In this document: positions 1 through 11,900 of the stretch, one piece after another
How the letters are laid out: the number at the start of each line of letters is the position of its first letter
How positions within the stretch are numbered: the stretch's first letter is position 1
Assembly (NCBI GenBank): GCA_008933995.1
Contig: WARS01000030.1
Span: 3,301,804-3,365,803, forward strand
Direction: 5' to 3'
Origin: Datnioides undecimradiatus
Lineage: Eukaryota > Chordata > Actinopteri > Lobotiformes > Datnioididae
Length of the DNA stretch: 64,000 nucleotides
The notes under the pieces: model-generated
What the model saw: the letters and a program-made list of their open reading frames with translations, nothing else
Databases searched by the model: none
Told to the model about the DNA's origin: nothing
Made by a program: the position numbers and the translations under genes

Positions 1-1559
1 ATCAGTGATTAAAATTTGGTTTTAGCGATGGCCATTGTTTTGTCATTGACAAACATTTCTTTGTTTTCTAAAATTTACACCATCAAAAGCTCTAAAATCT
101 CTTCTTCCATGTGAGAATACAGCAGGAGGTTCTGATAAATACATTATAAAGAAAAACAAAGAGTGTGCATACCTTTGGAAAGGCTCTTTCATCCGAAATA
201 AATAAATGAACAGTTCCTCTGAATTTCAAACTGAATTTTGTAGAATTGTCTCACTATGCATTGTTAATGTGTGAAATGTCTGGAAATGTATCCAGCCTCT
301 GAGAATGGGTGATTTGAATATATGTGCACGCGTGTGTCATCTTTCATCTTCAAAAAGTACAGACTCAATGTCAAGCTGCCACCTGATAGAAGGCTTTTGT
401 GCGCTTCCCTCTTTTCTAGGCCTTCGTTCCAAAAGTAAAGATTCCACATCAGAGTGTCCCTGGAGGTGCACGATCGCACTGGAATACCAAGACAACAAAG
501 GGTATACACACCTGTGTAAATACAAAACTTATAATATAGGGGCGTTTTAAAAAAAAATGCCGCCAGAATACATCTGCACAATCACTTGGGACAAGCGCGC
601 AAGAAACGGTGTGCCCATGAACAACAAACACAACAAGAGCAAAGTGAGCGATAATCACAGTAATGATGATAATCACCAACCATCCAAGCAGAGAGAAAAT
701 AAAGTTTGAACAAATTATATGCTGGTTAATTTTTCCCCCACCCGGCACACAGACAGAATTGAGTTGGCAGTGGCGGAGCAGCTAACAATGATAAATTGTC
801 CATACCTGCGATCATATTAACAATAATTATTGCATTAGTGTATTTCATACAGTGATGAAAGTGGACTCCGTGAGCCGAATACAAAGTCGTCCCACTGAGG
901 GTGGAACGTGATAGAGGAACCTTTGTCGTTCCTCCATGTAAAGTCATTTCCAATCATGTCCGCTTTCTCTTTCATCAGGGGCCGGTATTGTTTCGGCACT
1001 GCTCCGGCTGACACAGTGTAATTTACAGGTGAAGCCAGGCTTCCTGCCAACCACAATAAATTGGTCTCCATTTTCTGACATCTAGGCTTTTGGATGTGTG
1101 ATTTCTTTGATCTTTTCAGCCCTACCAGACATTTTCTGGTATTCCATTTTACATCATCACCCTCTCTGCCTCCTTCTCTCTCTTTCTTCTTGTCCTGTCT
1201 ATCTTTCTCTGTCTCATCAAACTATCTGCCTCCCCTGCTTTTCTCCTCAGTCCTGCCACTTATCTTTTCTTCATCACTTGTCTTACTTATCTCCCACTTT
1301 CATTTTCTTTTACTCTTCCTTATCGCTCTGCTGCTGTCATTACCTCTAACATACAATGTCATGCCATTGGTTGCATCATACTAACAACCACAAGCTTTGT
1401 GTGATTCTGTGTGTGTGTATCAGGGTATTACTGTATCAATATTATTTAAAAATCTATGCGCGGAGACGTCAAAGTGTACAAGAAACTCAAAAAGTGAGCA
1501 GAGATTTATCACAAATCTGTAAATGTGTCCAGAGAAAAAGCACCAACCATTACAGATAA
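1..1559. other. Intergenic, no gene recognised
   Basis: AT-rich non-coding sequence. The open frames here are short, overlap on both strands and have no family resemblance or flanking splice signals. A pyrimidine-rich tract at about 1152-1335 (CT/TTC-rich) creates long but low-complexity Leu/Ser/Phe frames. I see no promoter, exon or RNA gene that I can support. Confidence 0.6.
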
Positions 1560-2055
1560 AGCTTGATCATCCATGTCCTGCTGCTGATCTGGGGCCAGGC
1601 CTCAGTGGCAGCACAGTAAGGAAGGTAGTCTGTCACTCTCCCCAGCAGCATTTTCCTGGTCCTCCTGGGGGACCCCAAGGTGTTTCTAAACCAGATGAGA
1701 TATATAATCTCTCCAGTGTGTTCTGGGTCTACCTCAGGTTTTCTTATCAGTTGGAAAACCCTCAAAGGAAGGCTCTCAGGAAGCATCCTGATCAGACGCC
1801 AGAACCACCTCGACTGGTTCCTTTTGGTGCGCAGGAGCAGCATCTTTTACCCTGAGCTTCCTCCAGATGTTTGAGCCCTTTACCCTATCTCTATTTCAGC
1901 TTCTTCTATCTACAATCTCTTTCTTCCAGCCACCACCAAAAGCTTGTGACCACGGGTAAAGGTTGGAGTATACACTGACCTGTAAATTGAAAACTTTGCC
2001 CTGCAACTCTTCCAACTTCCCTTTTCTTCACCGCAATGATCTGGTACAAAGGTAT
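1560..2055 (+). mobile_element. Decayed LINE-type repeat fragment (teleost dispersed repeat)
   Basis: The stretch around 1640-1860 reads like a dispersed repeat I recognise from many fish genomes. It carries, in order, a 'ctcctgggggaccccaagg' block (about 1661-1680), a 'gtgttctgggtctacc' block (about 1719-1734), a 'gaaccacctcgactgg' block (about 1801-1816) and a 'ctcatgacca'-like tail near 1943. The copy has many small differences and no intact reading frame, so it is an old, dead fragment. The orientation given is the one in which these blocks are usually written. The exact family (LINE clade) cannot be fixed by eye, and both ends are approximate. Open frames on either strand here are by-products of the repeat. 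Confidence 0.6.
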
Positions 2056-4396
2056 AAAAGATATTTTAACTCCTTCATTTGGGGCAGCAGATCTGTTTGA
2101 CTGTCCAATATTGTGTTAGTTGTGACTGGAAACACCCTTCATCAGCTGCTTGCATATGAATCTCCCCCGTATTGGACCTGTCAATGATCATTTTACCATA
2201 TGTCTATGTTGGATTAGTGATAATGCTGGAATAACCATCTTCATCTCAAAACGCTTTAATGCACCTAAAGTGGAATTAACAAATCATGATGTTGACAGTA
2301 AAAACTGTCATGTTATTACTTGTTAATGGGAACTTTCTCACATTTACAAGGTCAAGTGCAATAATACTAGTAATATTATGCAAATTATTAGAATCCATTC
2401 CAGCCAAAGTGAGGCAGGCGGTGGTGGCTTGAGCCAATATATCCAGTATGTGTATGATCCTGAGCAGAAGGTCCGGGCTGCTCTGATGTCTTCAATCTGC
2501 AGGTCGCCATGGCTCTGTGGATGGGGCGGACTCGATGGCCAGATGGAGCAGCAATTATTCTCACTTCTGTTGGTCAGTTCCATTTCATCTTACACAAGTC
2601 AAAATGTAAATTTCAGCTGTAATTCCCATGAAAAGTACATTTCCTGAGGAAGTGATCCAAAGAGTGTTGCTGTCAGAAAGTCCACCTGAGTGTTATTACA
2701 CCACCATCCAGGCTCTGGCCTCTCTGTTCTTCCACATTCCCATTTTTTTCTCGTCCTGTGGGATGCTGGGGCTCAGGCTCTTGGTTTCTACACCAAATCA
2801 CAGATCACTTTGTTGTTTTTGTCCTTTTAGTTTGCCACAGCACCTTTTTTTGGAGTTTTGCTGTGGGGTTCCCTGTGGCCTGTAGATGAAATGTTGAAAT
2901 CTTACAAAATAAACATAAATCTGATACAGGGGAGTGAAAACGTGTAAAAGTGGTGATGTGTTTTTGGTACCTGGTCATCAGTAGACTTCATTCAGTTAGG
3001 ACTGGACAGAGTGACTTTTGTGGGTACCTGAAATGCTGGTTTGACAGCCACATGGATGCCTTCATCAAGGCTCTGTCTGGCTGTCACAGCCATGATCTCC
3101 TCCAGAGGATCCTTCCCAATACACAACAATGCTAAAAGAATAAAATGTTCTAGGGCTGCCATTGTACCATTAAACACTAAAAAGATGCCAAGTAATATAA
3201 TCAGATGTCCAACCGTGAAATGGAAAATTAAAACAGATTTCAAATCAAGAAGATAATCTCTTTTTTTTGCTTCTGTTGAATTTCTGTCCGGATGATATTG
3301 AACATTGCTGACAATGATAGCAACACAAGAAAAAAACAAAGTGAGGGACGTGGGCCAAGTATTTAAGTGCCTGCTTATCTATCTGTCCACATTACTTACG
3401 TAAATAGTTCAGTGAGCCCTACTCGTAACTGAAATATAACCTTTGTCAGATATAAAAATGATTCTATATTAACATGTCAACTAGCAGTTTAGGATCAGGA
3501 TAACATTGGAGAAGATTTTCTTTTTAAATCCAGACCCAAAAAAACATGTAAATCAACAAAGTTAATGGACCTACGTTGCAGTCGCTTGATATTTGTGGGG
3601 TTTTCTGGTCACTTCCAGACAGGGTTGTGTGCCATTTCAGATACATTGTCAGTGATAAAGAGCCCTCGCTGGTGCGCACACATACAGGTTGAAGGTTTGG
3701 GAATTAGGAAGACACGAAACTGAGCTAAATAATAAAAATAGCCTGTATTAAAATAAAACTGACCTGAAAACAACAACAACAGATAAGTGTGTGAACTAAC
3801 AAGCAATTTAGATATTTAAACCGTTTCACAACTGGTTTCAGTAACAATACTGCTAACAGACTCTTTAGCATAAAGCAGCATTAACCTTTCCTAACCAAGA
3901 GAGGTGTTAAAGTGAGAATGTGACTTTCATACGAAGAAACAGCACAGTCTTACTCACAGTACATGGTGCAATAATGTGGTTGGCTTACTATAATGTGTGG
4001 TTTTGTGTGTGACCGCAGTGTCTTGTAAATAGAAGTAAATAGTGCATTTGTTGGGGACTATTTCCAGCCATGTATTAATGCACATTTGGTGTTCTAGTGA
4101 GTATTCCTGGCAGCAGGAGAGTGTGTGTGTGGGATAGGCTCAAAATAAACTACAGTGTCTGTGTGTTCATGGTAATGAAGAAACATGTCACCCAGTGCAA
4201 CAGTGCTGCTCACTGGTGTCTTTTTAATAGTTTTTGGACAACAATGGCGCTCTATGGCTCAGAGAAATAAGCTATAATGGGCTTTGACTACATAGCCAAC
4301 AGTTGTTAACAGGACCAATGGTTTGAACAAATTAGAAAAGAAATATAATGGCTTTTTCAATGAGAAAATAATGAGTGAAATATTACATATTTGAGT
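2056..4396. other. Intergenic, no gene recognised
   Basis: Non-coding sequence of average to low GC. Short frames at 2344-2647 and 2992-3339 lack splice signals, family similarity and codon bias. I see nothing I can name. Confidence 0.55.
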
Positions 4397-4875
4397 AAGA
4401 TATACATGAAAAGTCTACACACCCTTATCTAACTGCAGGGTTTTGAAATGTAAAGACAGAAAATACTGTATAAATACTGTATCTGTATCTGTACTGCATC
4501 ACACACTAGGGCTGCTTCTCTTGAGCTGGGTCAGGGGCTCTGGTGAAGACAGTACAGATAATGAAGAACTCCAAATATCGGGATATACTATGATCAAAAT
4601 AGAACATGACACAGCAGATCCCCTTGTAATTTAAAGGAAAGAAAAAGAAAGACTTGCTGCTGTAATAAATGCAAAACCTTCTTCCACAAGGTACTAGTTT
4701 GGTGAGATGTGTGGACTTATGAAATCAGGGCCTTGCCTTTTTTTTTAATTCATAATTTTCCTAATGATTACATAATTGCTTTTTTCTGTATATCTAAGAT
4801 CCCAAGATAAGATTGCATTAAATATTAAGAAACTAGCATTTTCATAAGGGTATGTAGAATTTTTATATCCACTGT
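4397..4875. mobile_element. Non-autonomous TIR element (Tc1-like ends)
   Basis: The left end (about 4397-4427) reads 'gatatacatgaaaagtctac' and continues 'acaccctta'. The right end, read on the opposite strand (4875 back to about 4846), gives 'ggatataaaaattctacata' and continues 'ccctta'. The two ends are therefore imperfect inverted repeats about 480 bp apart. The phrase 'agtctacacaccc...' next to 'tatatccactgta' is typical of the ends of a common fish Tc1/mariner-related element. The interior has no transposase frame, so this looks like a deletion derivative. Class assignment is from memory of the termini. Confidence 0.5.
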
Positions 4876-6111
4876 ATCATTGTGAATTCATATTTGAAAG
4901 AAAGTGTTATATGTGGGAAGGTGTGTGTGTGTGTGTGCGTGTGTGCATGAGACTTAGGTGTATTCAACAGTTTGCCACAGTAACTCCACTGCACTGTGAA
5001 CTGGCTCGTGAGCCTCGGCTGACCGACCCCGCGGCCCACACAGACAAAACACACTCCTACTCCATTTACACAAACACGCTCAGCTCGTGTTAAAGGTTTT
5101 CCACCATCTCCACATTACATGGAAGGAATTTACAGCATAAGCTCTCACTCTGTTATGATAGCTAATGGCGAGTACGGTCTATAAGGGAACAGTAATTGAA
5201 ATGTACATACATACAGTAGGCAGCAGGGTTTTCTTTTTATTTGTTTTTCACTGTGTAACATTGGACAGGCTTTTTGATCTGAATGGAACAATGTCTTCCA
5301 CACTGAATTTCATAATAATGTTTTGAATGTACATAATCTTTCTGTGCGTTTGTGTTTTGTTTTATTAGGTTTAATGGAACACGTCATTTTATTCTAATAA
5401 TCTATGCATATGCATGCCTTATGTTAACAATAATGTAAAAGCATTTTCTTAGATAAATGGTCGTCACCCAAACAAAATGCACTGTAGTGCTGCTTGGTAA
5501 GTCTTCCAAATAACTACAAACATAAAATCTTGACCTGTAGAATGCAATTAAAGTAAAAGCTTTTAAGATGATGCTGCAACTAAAGGTTTCACATATATCG
5601 TGTCTTCGTCAGAGTAAAAATAGGCAGTTATGTTGTGTCCGCTTAAAACACCTGCATCCAGCTAACAACTGTCTCTCTGAGTTCTCTGGGTTGCTTACAT
5701 CTAGCTAAATATTAGTTCTTAAAAGCTTTTACTATAACTCTGTGCTTAAGATATTGTCTTTCCAGATCATTCCTTAGTCATCATGCAGGCTACAGCAACC
5801 AATTTAAGCTTTAAGTTGGTTGATGCAAAGAGACTCCTTCAGTGAATGCCATTGCATATAAGGTACAATATAGGTGTGGTACGTTGCAACATTTGGATGC
5901 ATTATTGTGGTTCAGTACTCAACATTATTTAATTAACATTTATAATATCAATTAACTAGTTTGTCTCATAACTGACCTTCTGGTAGTGTGTAGCTTTAAG
6001 GAAGCAGCCGATTTACCACCTCAACCATGAGAGTGCTACTAGTCAGCGTTCTCTCTTGCTGAGAAGGTTCCCCTGTCTCTAGCCCCTTCACCTGTAACAG
6101 ACATGGAGAAC
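4876..6111. other. Intergenic, AT-rich, no gene recognised
   Basis: AT-rich sequence with a short (GT)n run near 4921-4940. There are no long frames, splice-bounded exons or RNA genes. Nothing else is visible. Confidence 0.55.
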
Positions 6112-6510
6112 ACCAATTAGAAGAGATACCCTGTTTTGAAACACATTGGGTTTCCTTCATGGACAACAAAGTGTTTTTTACAATGTCAAGAGGAAGTACC
6201 CAGATTTTAAAGACATTGAGTGTCCTCTCCTGAATGATAGCGTTGATTCTAATTGATTCAGATTACTGTTTCTTTCTCTTGATGATGAGGCTGATTGACA
6301 GCATGCCAGTTGCCTCGGGTCATTCCATTGCTGCCGAACCGCCCTCCTGTTAAGGCTATGCTTCACATGGCAAAAACTAATGAGAAGAAGTATCCAGATA
6401 TGAAAAACATTGGATCAAGGTTCTTTACACAGCAAGCAGAAGTTGGAAATGCATCAGATTAACTGTTTACACGTTTCATTGTCTGGATGATGACATTTGC
6501 TAACATGTCA
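6112..6510. repeat. Decayed tandem repeat, about three units
   Basis: Three related blocks occur in the same orientation at about 6112-6165, 6183-6235 and 6376-6425. Each contains a version of 'aat-gag-aag-aag-ta-ccagat-tt-aaa-aca-ttg'. The sequence after the second and third blocks is also related ('cagattactgttt' versus 'cagattaactgttt', then 'tgatgatga' versus 'tggatgatga'), which suggests a unit of roughly 130-190 bp. Conceptual reading in one frame gives K-Y-P-D-(F/M)-K-(D/N)-I in two blocks and a relative with an in-frame stop in the third. Whether the ancestor was coding is unknown. Confidence 0.45.
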
Positions 6511-8609
6511 CAATGTTTTTTATTGTCTGTGTTTGTGAATAAAAACTGATCCTGATTACATCATATGAGATTATTTCTGAAATATAGCTCCAACTTCTGA
6601 AAGATCTACTCAAAATGATCTGATGAGGCCCATTAATGACCAAGTCAAGGAGTAAGTTCATTCTAACTATGGTGGAGAATTGCTTTTCGAGTGGCAATTT
6701 GTTGGAACTGCTCAGATTTTATTATTGCAACAACTAGTTCATTTTTCTGGTCCTTACTCAACACATGCCATTTGTCTGCAACTTATCCAGTCTTTCACCT
6801 TAATATTGGAGGAGGACTGAGGACTAGAATTTCAAGAATGTGTATCTTCTGTATTGTGATGTAGCAACTGGCTAGCTGAAAATGAAGCTTTGAAGGTCCA
6901 CTAAAAGTTGAAGATTTCTTGATTGGATTATGATGTGAGATTACAAATAATTTGTATTTTGGGGGAATACATTGTTAAACAGGTGCATAGTCTGACAGTA
7001 AATGGGTCTAAATGATTTCAAAAGACATTTTTCACATATCTTGGCTTTAACAGTGCACAGCACAACCAACTTCTGGTTTTGACATAGTCTTGGCTTGTAT
7101 AATGGTTTTAGTAAACACACTGTACAGAAAACATCAAGGACAAGTAATAACTAAAAACAAAAAAGTAAAAAAATTAGTAATTTGATTTGACTCAGTACAG
7201 CTGCTTCACTTGGTATCTAAATTACATCACTGTGCATCAGCAAAGAGAGTGGACTGCCCCTTATCAAAGAATGAGAAACCAAACAAAACAAAACCTTCTT
7301 CAATGTCTGCATCTATTCAGAAATGATAAGTTCTGGATAATTTAATTATATGACAAACCTGGATCAGAAGGAAGAAACATAAAGTCGGAAGAGAAAATAT
7401 CAAAAATGTAATGTCGGTCTGAGGAGACAGTGCTGCTGCAGTGTACCCGGCTGAGAGGAACATGGAGCTGGAGCAATCGATGGCTTTGTCAGGTGCCACT
7501 GATTGGACAGGAGCAGTTGATTGGACTGTGGCTTCTTGAAACAAAGAATAAGAGCAGACCGGCAGAGACACGCTTGACAGGACACAAGATAACGCTAGAC
7601 CATATACAGCTGAAACAGAATAGATGTAATGAAATGCATAACAGCAAGGCAAAGTAACAAATAACCCAGCAGGTGAAAAAAATAACTACAACAGATCATG
7701 CAGCGCACAAAAACAGTGCCACGGCAAGAAGAAATGATACGTATAATCCAAACCACGTAAAGGTTCAGCTCTTCTGTCTAAGGTGATCATGCTCTTTATT
7801 AGAATTTGGTGGAATCTGACTGACCACAAAGAGAAATTAGACAAAATTTGTCTAATGTTAATAAGAATCAATAAAAATAAGTGTTTTATTTGACACTTTT
7901 ACTATACACTATATACACGTTTCCCATGAACCCCCTCCCCATCGCACATCCCTCCGACTCTCTCTCTCTCCAGCGCACCCTCCCTCTTCTTTTCATCTCC
8001 CTCGCTTTTCCTCCATCCACCAGATGGCTGACCCATCTGCTCCCCCTCTTTCCCTCACTCTCCACCTCCGTCTCTCTCCCCCACTGCTCTGTGCTTCATG
8101 TGGTCGAGATCCAAGTTCTGCACACACAGGACCCTCAGTTCTCTACGATGCCGCACGCTCACGTTGGTGACTCGCTCCCCTCTTGCACTGATTGCGCGTG
8201 TTTGCGCGCATCTGTTTGGTTGCCAGTTTCTGTGTGCCCATGCCCGCATTTTGAAGCCATTTCTGACGACGGCTCTTCTTGAGACTCTTTTCTGTTCCTT
8301 CTGTGTGTGTGTGTGTTTGTGTTTGTGTACACATCTGCTTAGGTAGCCAAATTTGTCTGTGTGTGTATGCAGCACACCCACCATCTGTTAGTGTATTTCT
8401 GCATTTGGGGGGTGTTTGTCTGATTATAGACTGAAATGTGTTTTTGCTTGAGTGTAAATCATGTGATATTTGTGTCAGCATTGCTTTACCTTGAAGCAGC
8501 TTTGCCCCGCTTGGCCAGCACTGAAAGGAATACCTCAACATTTTTTGTTGTACTCTCACTCACCTCGCTAAGCTAACCTAAGCTAACCACCCTCTGGCTG
8601 TAGCTTCAA
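6511..8609. other. Intergenic, no gene recognised
   Basis: AT-rich up to about 7900, followed by a pyrimidine-rich stretch (about 7925-8095) and a short GT-rich microsatellite (about 8301-8330). The overlapping frames at 8055-8559 on both strands come from this low-complexity sequence. I see no exon. Confidence 0.55.
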
Positions 8610-8947
8610 GGTAGCTTGGTAGTTAGCACCTCGCCTCATAGCAAGAAGGTCCCCGGTTTGGTTCCCAACCAGGTCCTTTCTGTGTTGAGTTTGTGTGTTC
8701 TCCTGGGTTCCCTCCAGGTGCTCCAGCTCTCACCACCTAAAAACATGCATTATAGGTGAATTGGGAACTCTAAATTGACCATAGGAGTGAGTGTGAATGA
8801 GTTTGTCTGTCTCTATGTGTTAGTCCAACGACAGACTGGTAACCTGTCCTGGGTGTACCCTGCCTCCTGCCCAATGACTGCTGGGATAGGGTCCAGCACC
8901 CCACGAACCCAAATGGGATAAAGCAGTTACAGAAAATGGATGGATAG
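8610..8947 (+). mobile_element. tRNA-derived SINE-like dispersed repeat
   Basis: The 5' part has the look of a tRNA-derived head: 'gcttggtagttagcacctcg' (A-box-like, about 8613-8632) followed by 'ccggtttggttcccaacc' (B-box-like, about 8653-8670). The body has the order of blocks seen in a very common teleost repeat: 'tctaaattgacc' (about 8770), 'cgacagactggtaacctgtc' (about 8829), 'gggatagggtccagc' (about 8883), and a 3' end in 'gaaaatggatggata' (to 8947). It is diverged and encodes nothing. The superfamily is from memory and could be a related non-LTR tail rather than a true SINE. Confidence 0.65.
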
Positions 8948-11900
8948 CCTGCCTGATTATGTTATTTGCCCAATCTGACGTCAGAGCAGATTTTAGATAT
9001 GAACATAGCAAATACAATCCTATTATATTATCTTATTGCCATTTGGAATGACAAAAATAAGATCAAAGTTGTAACAAACAGGATATTTGCTTTCAGGTTT
9101 CCTCTATCAGAGAGAGGAATGAAGAGCACTGCACTGCTGTTTTGAAGGCTCACTGGTAGCTCTACCTGCTTCTGCGCGTCTGAGTCACCATGACCTTGCC
9201 TTAACAGATAGCTAATACCCTGCCGAGAGACGTTTGACTGACAGGTGGGCACGCTGCAGCCTCATACAAACACAGAGATTGACGCGCAAACATGCAGACA
9301 CACATACCCTAAGCCCACATGTGAATGGACCGGCACAAGCACATGTAAGCACACACACGAGCCATGAGACAAATTCAGGCGCGGGTGGAGATAAACAGCA
9401 TAAGCCTGAAGAGCAGAGTGATTGCTTCAGACACGCAAGAGTCAACCAGGAGAATAACAGAGAAGGGGGAAAAATGGCAAAGCAGACAGTCTGACAGGCA
9501 TGCTGGACAATCACACAGATGTACAGATGGGCAGAGTGACAGACGGACAGGCAAGAAGGCAGACTGATATTTTTCTATGCAAGCCCCTGCTGCCGTACCC
9601 TGATATGAATATCTAAGCACGAGCACGGAAATTGCGTAAAAATGAAAAACAAACAGAATTTTGACATTTTCAAAAAAACGCATACACCTACGTAACCTTC
9701 ACCGGCACAAAGCCTGTGTGTCTCAGATCTGGAGACAGTGATATTTGGTTTAGAGATAGAAGAGCTATGTCACCAATGTGATCACAGTCTTCTGAGGAAG
9801 AGGAGAGGGAATAGAAAGTGCAGTGACGGGACACTTCAAGGATGTTCTGCTTGTTCAAATATTCAATAAAGGATAGAAAACAATATGAAGTACATGCATG
9901 GGATGAGAATCATCCACTCCCTGCCTATCTTTGCGCTGGATGGTACACACACATCCGTATGCATTGGTGTGTGCATGTGTGACTCAGTTGGTATTAGGGA
10001 CACACCTGGCAGAGGCAGTCTGTGCCTGGAGACCTCAGGTGTGGCGAGACAATGCAGAGGACGGAGGGAGGGAGAGAAACAAGGAGGTCGCAGGGGTTGC
10101 TACGGGCACCAGGCCAACTGTATTCAAGTGGAAGACCATCAGGAACCCAAGTCCCCCGACGGACAAGATGAAACCACATGGAAAATGGGGAACGGCAGGC
10201 CTTGATGCCGTCCACTCGTACACACACACGCAGCATGCACAGATGCTACCCTGCGCACGCACACACTTGCGCAACATCCACCAGATATAAACAAATTAGA
10301 GAAACCACCACAGGCGAAGACAAGTGAGCAAAATGCATGCCACATGTTAACAAGCATCATGATGCTCTACAGTCTACCCCGCAGTCGCCACCAGCTCCTC
10401 TCCGCTGCCTTGGCGAGTGCCTGGGGTCTTGGCGGCAGAAGGCAGAAGAAAAGAGGAAGAGGAAGAGGAGGAACAGTCGGGTTATACAGCTTCACACGCC
10501 GGTCAGACCTCCTGCCCTCTCCTGTCATCTGCTGCTTTAACCCTTCATTAATCCCACGCAGTGCGTTTTAACCCCTCGTTGTCAGTGCCTGGCGAGTGCC
10601 ATAGCATCTCACTCCAGAAATTCCCCACAGAGGCCATCAGAACCAATTAGGCAAGATGAAAGCCTACGCCGGGGCTAGGCCGCCGGATCACAGGCGGAGA
10701 GGGGGCTGATCAAGACTCAGGTGAGAAGCGAAACAAACAAACAAACAAATTTTTGCGATATTGTTTGCAGATTGAGAGGAGGGACAGACAATGATGTGGA
10801 GTGAGCTCTTGGCCTCTTCAAGGGTTTATTTTCTCCCAGTTTTCCCCTTCTTAGCTCCGCACAGAGCTTACATTTATTTACAAGAATAAGAGGGTGCAAT
10901 AACAAGCAAAAGGTTAAGATAAAGAAAGAGCATAAAAGTGTTTATATGTGTTTTGACAATAGATAATGGGTACAGTCCTGAAAAAAATATATTTATGAAA
11001 GGAAAAAGTATACAACAAAGGAAGCGGTGCCGCACTCAGAGGTGAGAAAAACACTTTAATGTTTTATGTTCTGGGACAGCGGCACCGCAGTTTACTGTGG
11101 AGGAGACACTGTATAAATACACCTGAACAGTTTTACAAGGTTGTGTTGAGGAACAACAATGAGCAGCAGCAGTGGCGGCGGCGGCAGCAGCGAAACGCAG
11201 CAGTAAATATCCACAACAAGCATCAGTCCTGGAAGACCCTCCCAAAGCAATAAGAAAACTCACTACTGAATAGTTAGATGAAGGGTATTGTAGTAACAAG
11301 CACTGTAGGGATTACAGGCAAAGGCGAAGCAAAGACTAGGCTTACTCTGATATGTTTTAACAAGAGAAAAAAGGGAGAAAAATAGTCGAGCTGGCTCGGA
11401 AGAAACAGATGGGACATGGAGGAAACACTGCACAGACACAGAATTTTAACATCTGGTAAAGACTAACCTCTAAAGGAAAAAAACCCACACAATTAGATAC
11501 TCTTGGATCAAATTTAATACTAATACAATAAGCAGAGTTTAAAGTTATTTTGCCATGAAATGTTGCCAGAATCGGAGTTTCTGCTTTCAAGAAACATCAG
11601 AGCGTGCCCCGTACTCAAAATCTTTGCTGCACTGCAGTCTATTGAGGCCACCGTTGCTGAAATAATTGGTATCTCTGCGTCTCCTATGATGGGTTTCCAC
11701 CTGTATAATAGTTACATGTCAGTATACAATGGTGCGTCTAGACAGAGGTAACCTGATTCAGAGGGGCCGACTCCCGGATCTGATGTTTACCTTTGATGTT
11801 ACAGATAGCGGGAGAGTTTTTTTTCTTTCGGCCGTGTCTAGGTTTGGCCACTTATCGGCAGAAATAAGAAAAATGCAGCAGGAGAACAAATGAATAAACC

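Noticed and set aside
8653-8670. Possible tRNA gene (B-box-like sequence)
   Set aside because: It lies inside the SINE-like repeat, no cloverleaf can be drawn, and the match is degenerate.
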